A DNA stretch of 7,525 bases, from assembly GCA_029939385.1 (NCBI GenBank), contig JAOZSZ010000027.1, positions 3,443 through 10,967 on the forward strand, in the 5' to 3' direction. This stretch comes from Pontiella sp. Lineage in GTDB: Bacteria; Verrucomicrobiota; Kiritimatiellia; Kiritimatiellales; Pontiellaceae. Positions 1-6,087 of this stretch are shown one piece after another. The stretch's first letter is position 1, and every line of letters begins with the position of its first letter. A model generated the notes under the pieces. It was not told where the DNA came from and made no database searches. It saw nothing but the letters and a program-made list of their open reading frames with translations. A program made the position numbers and the translations under genes.

Positions 1-1
1 T

Positions 2-799
2 ACGGTCTGGGCCGAAGGAGAGCCATGGAAACCCGTTAAATTTGGAGCCTTTGGAATATTCCCAAAATCACCTATCATGACGAATGGGACGACAGCAACT
101 TCTGCCTGGGTTGACCTAGATATCAACAAAACCAATAACTATATTGTTGTGTTCACGATCGCAAACAATTCAGCAGATTGTTATCCAATGGCGTGGAAAA
201 GCCAGCGCATATCTGATGATGATTGCCTAATTATTGGAAGCGGAACAACCAACATGATTTTTGCGCTAAAGTCCATAGCGGTTACCTATCCCGAAAATGG
301 AACCTATACCTCTCAAATTTTTGATACTCGCCTTTCCAACCCATCGTATGGAGATATTCAATACCATGCGGACATTCCTTATGGAACGGCATTAACAACC
401 AAAATACGGAGCGGAGATCAATCCGATCTCTCCGATGCAAGCGATTGGAGTACTATTTTAGCCTCTTCCGTAAATCCACGTTTAGCCGGCACTTCCTATA
501 AACGCTATGTCCAATTCCAAGTTCAAATGGAATCCAGCAGCAACGGCCTCTCCACCCCCCAACTCAAGGATCTTACCCTCGACTGGACGGGCGAGATGCA
601 ACTAGTGAACATTAGCGGAACCATCACGAAAGGTCCCGAATACGGAATTTTTAATGTACTGGTTGATGGTATGCCGCTGCAATCGGCTCTATCCATTGAT
701 CTAATGATCTACAAAGATATCTATAGCTTAAACAAGGCAACAAAACGGATTACATCATCTTTGGTGTCGGATATCCGCCCACGCAATACCGGAAAATAA
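2..799 (+). CDS. C-terminal part of a beta-rich surface or minor pilin-type protein (5' end outside window)
   Basis: The reading frame is open from base 2 to the TAA at 797-799 (265 residues visible). The ATG at base 77 is therefore probably internal, and the true start lies upstream of the window. I cannot name the family. The middle of the visible part has the alternating pattern of a beta-sandwich: a segment around DTRLSNPSYGDIQYHADIP, a stretch of the type GTALTTKIRSGD, then KRYVQFQVQMES and STPQLKDLTLDW. Similar 'direction-rate-RYVQ...TPxLxxLxL' patterns are known from fibre and surface proteins. A second short unit (ISGTITKGPEYGIFNVLVDG) follows near the C-terminus. No membrane segment is visible. 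The PilX-like gene starts 16 bases downstream, so the two are very likely co-transcribed and this protein may be a minor pilin or pilus-decorating subunit. If so, it should carry a prepilin N-terminus that is not visible here. Confidence is high that it codes and low for the role. Confidence 0.8.
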   Translation, partial: TVWAEGEPWKPVKFGAFGIFPKSPIMTNGTTATSAWVDLDINKTNNYIVVFTIANNSADCYPMAWKSQRISDDDCLIIGSGTTNMIFALKSIAVTYPENGTYTSQIFDTRLSNPSYGDIQYHADIPYGTALTTKIRSGDQSDLSDASDWSTILASSVNPRLAGTSYKRYVQFQVQMESSSNGLSTPQLKDLTLDWTGEMQLVNISGTITKGPEYGIFNVLVDGMPLQSALSIDLMIYKDIYSLNKATKRITSSLVSDIRPRNTGK

Positions 800-815
800 A
801 TATAAGGAGAAGGCC

Positions 816-2024
816 ATGAAAACAAAAATTGGACCGGAAAATAAATACGGATTCTCACTGCTTACAGTGCTATTCTTTATGGCGGCAATTTCAACATTTC
901 TAGCCATGCTAATACACTCCTCTTCACAGCGAGCTTATACTGCATCCCGACTAACCGACCAAATCAAAGCCACGGCTATGGCAGAAGCCGGTTGCGAATA
1001 TGGCTATGCCATTCTTTCAACCGATTGGGAGTCCCGATACGATCCGTCCGCCTTTAGTAGTCAATCGAGTTCTACACCATCATCTTCTAGTTCGGCTCAC
1101 CAGATCAGCACAACACAACAATCCGCTAGCTATGAGGTTTCAGTTGAACCGGTCGGATCACTTGCGGCCATTGTAGCCTCTACAGGAACGTGTGGTTCCG
1201 CTTCAGCGGTATCGATTATCAGCGTACAGAATCTTGTTGAGAATGCCCCCCCAGATCCCGTTCTTGATGCAGAAGCTTTTAGCTATGCGATTTTATGTGG
1301 TGGCGAATTCGACTTCAGCGGCTGCGGAACCATCTCTGCCCCAGAAGGTGCGCTATTCCACGCTAATGGAGAAATGTTCCTACGGGGAAATACGGATGCG
1401 CTTATTAACCTTTCATCTTCATCCTTAATCCAAATCAACAACAATGTAACCATCGGCGGCGACGTCACGGCGGATGACTTCGGCCGGACAAAATGGAACA
1501 AAGTCACCGTATCGGGCACAAAGACCCAAGCCATAGTGGATCCGATAGAAATTCCAGATATTGATCTAACGGCCTACTACAACTGGGCGTTGGAGCACAA
1601 CGAAGTCTACAACGGATTCACCACCACCACGGACATCAATCCTGATGGAGGTATTCTTTGGGTAGAAGGCGATGTTCATATCTCTGCTCACGCAGTAGTT
1701 AATGGATCTATCATTGCCACGGGCGATATTAATATGTCTGGAGCGATCGACATCAACCCAACCACCTGCGCCTTTGGCCTTGTTTCGCGCGATGGTGACA
1801 TCCAAATCACCTCCAGCGGCACCATCAATGGACTAATCTACGCTAAGACTGGGGGTCTTGACCATACGGCCAACGGAGAGATTGTTGGACAGATCATTGT
1901 GAACGGAGATATTAAGAAAGCTGGAAACTCCGATATTATGGCTGGCTATGCCCAAAGCCTCCCCTCTCCTCCTGGGGTGAGTCCCATCATGCCTTACATT
2001 AGTATCACGGCATGGCAAAAATAG
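816..2024 (+). CDS. PilX-like prepilin with Ser-rich linker and beta-repeat C-terminal region
   Basis: This is a 402-residue protein. The ATG at 816 has a good ribosome site, AAGGAGA at 804-810, five bases upstream. The N-terminus carries a class III prepilin signal: a short polar leader ending in Gly12, then FSLLTVLFFMAAISTFLAML as the membrane helix. The usual Glu at position +5 of the mature protein is Thr17, as in some minor or atypical pilins. The segment AMAEAGCEYGYAIL (about residues 54-67) matches the PilX/GspK-like 'AxAGxxxA' region. A Ser-rich stretch (S81-S93) forms a probable flexible linker. From about residue 157 the sequence is rich in short G/D/N-bounded beta strands (GGDVTADDF, VEGDVHISAHAVVNGSIIAT, GDIQITSSGTINGLIYAK, GEIVGQIIVNGDI), resembling the stacked strands of PilX-linked and bactofilin-like beta-helices. 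It is likely an inner-membrane-inserted minor pilin exposing a beta-helical head. It follows the partial gene by 16 bases and ends shortly before a strong terminator. An adhesin role is inference only. Confidence 0.85.
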   Translation: MKTKIGPENKYGFSLLTVLFFMAAISTFLAMLIHSSSQRAYTASRLTDQIKATAMAEAGCEYGYAILSTDWESRYDPSAFSSQSSSTPSSSSSAHQISTTQQSASYEVSVEPVGSLAAIVASTGTCGSASAVSIISVQNLVENAPPDPVLDAEAFSYAILCGGEFDFSGCGTISAPEGALFHANGEMFLRGNTDALINLSSSSLIQINNNVTIGGDVTADDFGRTKWNKVTVSGTKTQAIVDPIEIPDIDLTAYYNWALEHNEVYNGFTTTTDINPDGGILWVEGDVHISAHAVVNGSIIATGDINMSGAIDINPTTCAFGLVSRDGDIQITSSGTINGLIYAKTGGLDHTANGEIVGQIIVNGDIKKAGNSDIMAGYAQSLPSPPGVSPIMPYISITAWQK

Positions 2025-2058
2025 ATTTCTAGGTTTCCTCCCAAACCTAAAAAACAAC

Positions 2059-2104
2059 ACACGGCCTAGTTCGTCCTCCCACGAACTGGGCCGTGTTCTT
2101 TTCT
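2059..2104. terminator. Strong bidirectional intrinsic terminator between converging genes
   Basis: A 16-base inverted repeat, arms 2059-2074 and 2081-2096, encloses a 6-base loop. All positions pair except one G-U wobble (T2067 opposite G2089). On the plus strand it is followed by TTCTTTTC. On the minus strand it is followed by TGTTGTTTTTT, the complement of the A-rich run at 2049-2058. It therefore fits as a terminator for the PilX-like gene, which ends at 2024, and for the minus-strand TPR-like gene arriving from the right. Confidence 0.88.
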
Positions 2105-2204
2105 ATAACAAGATCGCATTTCTTACACAAAAATTATTAAACACACCAATGAGAGAGTCATTGCTGGAATTAACGTTGTCCTCATTATTAATTCGACCAC
2201 AGGG

Positions 2205-3123
2205 TCAGAAAAACTGCGATAAGATCTTGCGGGTCCATTTTTTGAGTAAGAGCTGGGGATATTCCGGAGTATAATTAAATTTATAAGATAGAGTGAAGAG
2301 AGCCTTTTGCTGAGAGGGAAATTATTAATGACATCCGTAGCGGCCTTATGCTCACCCAACAAAGTTGGGTATTTTATTTTCTTGGCAACCCATTCACCAT
2401 GATCGGCATCTAATATCAACTGAGTTCGAAGATAACGAAGCGGGCAGTCATACTGGGATAGTGCAAGATGGATTTCTTGCTCGAGTTCCTTAAACTCAGA
2501 ATAATCAGGCGATTGCTTTATTACTTTCTCTGAATAGGATAACGCCTCTTTAAATTTCCCCGAACAAAGCAGATCGTATGCAATGGCGTAGTAACCTAAA
2601 CCATGGCTTCCCGAACCCTCTTCCGACTTTTCAAAAATTAAATTTGCTGTGGCATGATTTCGAGCAACGCGTATTCGGATTGCAAATCATGCTCCGGCCG
2701 ATGAACTTCCATAAAATTCTGATAACAACAGTGCCATGCGGGGAAAGGAGGAATAATGGCCTTGCCGTATCTTAGAAAAGTAAGCACTTGATCCGGAGTT
2801 AGATCACTTATTGCAAGTTTGAGTAGTGCTTCCAATTCTGCCACCGAGGGATCAATTACAAGAACACGGCGAGCATACTTCGCAGCATCAGATGGATTAC
2901 CGTGTGCACTCAAAAACTCTACTCGTTCAAGATGATTCGTCGGTATGTGATGAAATAAACGGGTTTGAACGGATTGTTTAGAGCCTCCCCATACCGGAAA
3001 ACTAAAAAAGGGATAATCAATATTTTCAAAGAAGTTAATAACTTCTCTAAACAGATAACGATTCGTGGTTTGCCCATCAAATAGGGTCTCTTCAACTATT
3101 ACCGCAATACCATCGGGATTCAA
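2205..3123 (-). pseudogene. TPR-like protein gene, broken by two one-base losses and lacking a clear start
   Basis: Three consecutive pieces in different frames read as one protein of about 306 residues if two single bases are restored. Piece 1 starts at TTG 3123 (NPDGIAVIVEETLFDG...) and runs to about 2665, then meets a stop at 2638-2640. Piece 2 continues in another frame from about 2665 (ARNHATANLIFEK...GLGYYAIAYDLLCSGKFKEAL) and is clearly TPR-like, with paired helices of the form YAIAYDLLxSGKFKEALxYSEKVI. Piece 3 begins near 2318 in the third frame (ALFTLSYKFNYTPEYPQLLL) and ends at the TGA at 2205-2207. Both breaks are explained by loss of one base, in a CC at 2665 and in the G run at 2316-2318 (plus-strand letters). 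Without the second correction, piece 2 runs on to 2123 with a less protein-like tail. No ATG or Shine-Dalgarno lies near the 5' end; an in-frame stop sits at 3139-3141, so the true N-terminus may be lost. The gene follows the pseudopilin on the same strand. TPR proteins usually serve as assembly or docking factors. The function here is unknown, and sequencing errors are an alternative to real decay. Confidence 0.7.
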
Positions 3124-3183
3124 TACGAGTCCAATGAATCAAATACTACGTTTTAAAATACGTATTTAATTTGATCGCGGCAT

Positions 3184-3645
3184 TTAATCATCTAGCAGAA
3201 CATAAATATCATCTGAGTCATAAAGATTACGCCCTCCTCCATTAGGACCAAAGGACCCAACCACAACATGGTTGATCCCTTCAATCTTATAGTCGGGGTC
3301 GAAAAAATAAGGATTTCCCCACGGATCTATGAGTGCCCCGTCATAGTAAGGGCCTTTCCAATGACTGTAATTCCCATCGGTATCCTTCAAACCACATGTT
3401 CCCGATGAAAGTTCCCATTTTTCTATACTTCCACCATTTATTCGAAGCTGACCATTAGGCCATTTTCCCGTATCCCACGCCAGTTGCAGCACGGCGGTGG
3501 AAATCATATCTAATTCCGCGGTGGCCTGATTTTTATGTGATCCTTGAATCCCCCTACCGATAGCCAATCCAGCAACTATTGCAAGAAATCCAATGATTCC
3601 GACCACCACCATAATTTCTACAAGGGAAAATCCGTTTCTTTTCAT
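3184..3645 (-). CDS. GspG-type major pseudopilin / type IV pilin-like protein
   Basis: This is a 153-residue prepilin. The leader MKRNG is followed by FSLVEIMVVVGIIGFLAIV, with the cleavage site after Gly5, the conserved Glu10 (+5 of the mature protein) and a hydrophobic N-terminal helix that serves as membrane anchor and filament core. The C-terminal part has GspG hallmarks: DPWGNPY at residues 107-113, a GPNGGG loop at 133-138, and an acidic DSDDI at 143-147, which correspond to the calcium-binding region of type II secretion major pseudopilins. Length fits that family (about 140-160 residues). Only one Cys (C84) is present, so no disulfide is expected. The start at 3645 is supported by GAGAGGTGA at 3649-3657 just upstream. 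In known systems the prepilin peptidase processes such proteins, and they polymerise into a short periplasmic pseudopilus or a surface fibre. No other secretion gene (GspD, E, F) is next to it here, so it could also be one of the dispersed pilin-like genes common in some phyla. The broken TPR-like gene follows on the same strand. Confidence 0.9.
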   Translation of the reverse strand: MKRNGFSLVEIMVVVGIIGFLAIVAGLAIGRGIQGSHKNQATAELDMISTAVLQLAWDTGKWPNGQLRINGGSIEKWELSSGTCGLKDTDGNYSHWKGPYYDGALIDPWGNPYFFDPDYKIEGINHVVVGSFGPNGGGRNLYDSDDIYVLLDD

Positions 3646-3862
3646 TGCTCACCTCTCTTAAATTCCAAAAAATGAATTTAAATCAAATTTTTCACTTATT
3701 GAGTAGCCCTTTCTCTTCTATTATAAGCATTTATAATGCCAGCAGAATAAGTTCCCCGACTCTAGAGTTAAAATCGACCAATTAGCTCTCCTAATAAAAT
3801 CGGCATAGTTTCTGCTTTTAAGAGCTATCATTTTAAAAACTACTGACTTCAAGAAGGATAAT
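3646..3862. promoter_or_regulatory. Divergent intergenic region with possible promoters
   Basis: This 217-base AT-rich region separates the divergent pseudopilin and the HisKA-like gene, and must hold the promoters of both if neither has another. On the plus strand, TTGAGT at 3699-3704 and TATAAG at 3722-3727 are 17 bases apart and make a fair sigma70-type candidate, with a long leader before the ATG at 3863. On the minus strand, TATAAT (complement of 3720-3725) is a -10 candidate, but no good -35 was found. A perfect inverted repeat, GCATT-TAT-AATGC (3727-3739), overlaps this area and might be an operator. No confident coding sequence is seen inside. The plus gene's ribosome site is AAGGA at 3854-3858. 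Confidence 0.35.
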
Positions 3863-5536
3863 ATGCAATCTGAAAAAACAAATAGAGATAAAACCTTCCA
3901 GCCAATTGAAGATAAGAGCTTAGTTAATGCGCTCAATGCTTTAGGTCGTTCTGTGAATATTATCTCAACCTATGGGAACCACCATCCCGCATTTCTACAG
4001 GCCATTTCAGCGGCCTTGGTTTCTATACAAACCCTATTTATTACCCGAAAAAAAATAAATCTTGGAGCATTTAATGGTGTAATGACTATCGATGGATCCC
4101 CCATTAATGCTAGTGGAATCCTTCTAAGATCACTTGAACGCCACCTCATCCGATTGCGTATCACCGGCCTTCGTATTGCACAAGGAATCTCGAAAGAAGA
4201 GCTAACCAAGTTAATCGAGTTATTAGCAAATAATGAATCTGAGGATTTCAGTATAGAAATAAATCAAGCGGGTCTTTCTCATATAACAACTGAAACAACG
4301 CATTATCAGGCCGTACATGAGAATCAGACCATCGCTAATAAAAGTGATCTAATCGGTGCGGGCGGAAATGGAATACTCGTGTTAGAAGATGATCTCTCTG
4401 GCTCAGGAAGTAGCGATGGTAGTGATTCTAATGGGTCCGGGTCCGAAGGGTCTTCTGTACATGTAGAGCAAATCGTGGCCTTTCTTCAAGGCGATCTAGA
4501 CATTGATGATGACCACGTTTCAGAAGAGCTTACAGAACTCGCGTCAGACCCCGCCAAGCTTGGACAAATCATTATGGAGTCTGTTGCTATACGACAGCAG
4601 GCATCTGAGCTTAATGGAGAATCTCTTAGTGATGTTATCCTTGGTTGCTTGCGCCGCACCTACGATGGATTACGAAAACAACCGGCCTTTAAAACTACAG
4701 AAGGAGTTGCAGATCTAAAAAAAGCGCTGTTACTTCTTGAAGAAAATATACTCGAAAAAATGCGTAATATTGCCGGCGATTCTGATCCAGAAATAGATCG
4801 CCAGATTGTACAAGCTATTCGTGAAATGGATGAAAACCTTGGTTTTGAATTAGCGGCCAATCAATATGTGGAGCATCGCGAAGCCCTTAAAGAAACTGAA
4901 CAACAGTTAAAAAATTATGTACGTATTAATGGACTAGATGTTGCCGAAGAACTTATTTCAAACACTGAACTCCCCCGCTCCGACTGGCATCGTATCGTGG
5001 TAGATAATCGAACTTCAGACCATAAAGATTCTCCTCCACCCATTGCTGCCGGCCTTAATACTCTAGCGACTGTATTCGAAAAACTTGACCGATTAATGAA
5101 AACGGAGGCCCCCGATGGAAGCCAAGTAAAAGAGCTTCTTGGACAGGCCTGCAACGACCTCGATGGCAGCACGGACTCCACCAAGGAGAAGCTTGAGCTT
5201 CTTTCGAAACAATTAGAAGACACGGGAACCATTGGAGGGCAAGGAAAAGAAATGTCTCGAAAAGAACTCCTGTCTAGTATTGCCGAAATTTCGCAGGAAC
5301 TTATGCAACCACTCACCGCCATCAGTGCATCGCTCGAAATGATCCTTGGAGGATACGTTGGAGAGGTCAATCTAGAACAACGCAATATGCTTGATATAGC
5401 TAAAAATAGCGGAACACATCTTACTTTCTTGATGAAAGAACTAATAAAAATTGTGGGTTGCCCTGCCAATAAAGGAATCGACGAACGCTTCCATATAAGT
5501 AGCGAAAAAGTGGTTCTTCTTGAAGAAGAAAGGTAG
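3863..5536 (+). CDS. Kinase-like regulatory protein with HisKA-type domain lacking the phosphoacceptor His
   Basis: This is a 557-residue soluble protein; no membrane segment or signal peptide is seen. Residues about 22-122 (LVNALNALGRSV...GNHHPAFLQAI...EELTKLIELLA) resemble an N-terminal helical/beta module found fused to bacterial regulatory proteins. A Ser/Gly/Asp linker occupies residues 179-198. A helical middle follows (about 199-310), then a charged helix likely to form a coiled coil (about 334-353). Residues about 464-532 closely match a histidine kinase dimerisation domain: EISQELMQPLTAISASLEMI, then EQRNMLDIAKNSGTHLTFLMKELI. In true kinases the first part reads as S-H-E-L-x-x-P-L; here the His is Gln478 (CAG). 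Only about 25 residues follow, so the ATPase domain (N, G1 and G2 boxes) is absent. The next gene's stop lies 32 bases downstream on the other strand, so no separate ATPase part fits. The protein cannot autophosphorylate at the usual site and may act as a dimerising scaffold or partner of another kinase. It is divergent from the pseudopilin, which hints at but does not show a shared role. Confidence 0.85.
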   Translation: MQSEKTNRDKTFQPIEDKSLVNALNALGRSVNIISTYGNHHPAFLQAISAALVSIQTLFITRKKINLGAFNGVMTIDGSPINASGILLRSLERHLIRLRITGLRIAQGISKEELTKLIELLANNESEDFSIEINQAGLSHITTETTHYQAVHENQTIANKSDLIGAGGNGILVLEDDLSGSGSSDGSDSNGSGSEGSSVHVEQIVAFLQGDLDIDDDHVSEELTELASDPAKLGQIIMESVAIRQQASELNGESLSDVILGCLRRTYDGLRKQPAFKTTEGVADLKKALLLLEENILEKMRNIAGDSDPEIDRQIVQAIREMDENLGFELAANQYVEHREALKETEQQLKNYVRINGLDVAEELISNTELPRSDWHRIVVDNRTSDHKDSPPPIAAGLNTLATVFEKLDRLMKTEAPDGSQVKELLGQACNDLDGSTDSTKEKLELLSKQLEDTGTIGGQGKEMSRKELLSSIAEISQELMQPLTAISASLEMILGGYVGEVNLEQRNMLDIAKNSGTHLTFLMKELIKIVGCPANKGIDERFHISSEKVVLLEEER

Positions 5537-5557
5537 ATTGCCCTACCCTTTTCCCTT
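5532..5557. terminator. Weak possible bidirectional terminator between converging genes
   Basis: A short inverted repeat, GGTAG at 5532-5536 and CTACC at 5543-5547, has a 6-base loop. On the plus strand it is followed by CTTTTCCCTT. On the minus strand it is followed by TTTCTTCTTC, which lies inside the end of the plus-strand gene. The stem is only 5 base pairs, and it overlaps the stop codon of that gene. It lies in the 31-base gap where the HisKA-like gene and ilvN converge, so a terminator is expected here, but the hairpin itself is marginal. Confidence 0.3.
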
Positions 5558-5567
5558 AACTATAACT

Positions 5568-6071
5568 TTAGGTCGTTTCCTGACCGCGACTCATGACGAC
5601 CTTACCGGTACGCACCAACTCAATAATCTGAAACTTTTGGATTACCTCTTCAAGCGCATCAATTTTTGATGAATCACCAACTACCTGTAAGATCATTGAA
5701 TTCGGAGTAAGATCCATTGTTTTACAACCGAAATGCTCTGCAATCTGCAACGCTTCAGAACGACCTTCGCTATTGACCCTTATTTTAATAAGCCCCATTT
5801 CCTTCATCACTGACTTATCATAAGTGTGATCAATACAGTGCAGCACATCAACAAGCTTTATCATTTGCTTAATGACTTGCTCTAATCCTTCTGGATCACC
5901 ACTACACGTGATGGTCATTCGTGAAAAATCCCCATCCATTGCCTGTGAAACAACTAATGATTCTATATTAAATCCACGGCGGGAAAAAACCTGAGCAATG
6001 CGTGCGAGTGCACCAGGCTTATTCGCCACGTAGACACTCAAAGTATGCATAAATTTATCTGTATTCGGCAT
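5568..6071 (-). CDS. ilvN: Acetolactate synthase small (regulatory) subunit
   Basis: This 167-residue protein is the regulatory partner of the acetolactate synthase large subunit encoded just upstream. It stimulates the catalytic subunit and in known enzymes mediates valine feedback inhibition. The N-terminal ACT domain covers about residues 9-80, with NKPGALARIAQVFSRRGFNI and the conserved ESLVV and SRMTI segments. The C-terminal ALS_ss_C domain follows (about 92-165), with LIKIRVNSEGRSEAL, DLTPNSMILQVVG and ELVRTGKVVMSRG. Length fits the usual 160-170 residues. The chosen ATG at 6071 has AAGGAG seven bases upstream and lies 16 bases after the ilvB stop. A longer reading from 6149 would overlap the ilvB end and add 26 non-conserved residues, so it is rejected. 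The gene can be called ilvN or ilvH. Confidence 0.96.
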   Translation of the reverse strand: MPNTDKFMHTLSVYVANKPGALARIAQVFSRRGFNIESLVVSQAMDGDFSRMTITCSGDPEGLEQVIKQMIKLVDVLHCIDHTYDKSVMKEMGLIKIRVNSEGRSEALQIAEHFGCKTMDLTPNSMILQVVGDSSKIDALEEVIQKFQIIELVRTGKVVMSRGQETT

Positions 6072-6078
6072 AGCTGAA

Positions 6079-6084
6079 CTCCTT
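6079..6084 (-). promoter_or_regulatory. Ribosome binding site that sets the ilvN start
   Basis: AAGGAG on the minus strand (CTCCTT on plus) lies seven bases before the ATG at 6071 and just past the ilvB stop. It supports translation of ilvN from its own site rather than from the longer in-frame ATG at 6149. Confidence 0.8.
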
Positions 6085-6087
6085 CGA

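Noticed and set aside
2123..2204. Continuation of the TPR-like middle frame to a stop at 2123 with a hydrophobic C-terminal tail
   Set aside because: The alternative frame from 2318 reads as more typical soluble helical protein and ends at 2205, so the tail is probably readthrough. It remains possible, since the terminator follows at 2104.
3156..3167. 12-base perfect palindrome AAATACGTATTT between the pseudopilin stop and the broken gene
   Set aside because: It is AT-rich, has no loop and no clear T-tract, and can arise by chance in this composition; neither a terminator nor an operator can be supported.
3721..3936. 71-residue minus-strand frame across the divergent intergenic region
   Set aside because: It overlaps the start of the HisKA-like gene on the opposite strand and shows no family pattern.
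4915..5469. 184-residue minus-strand open frame
   Set aside because: It lies wholly opposite the HisKA-like gene, is Ser/Arg-rich without any domain pattern, and is a codon-bias shadow.
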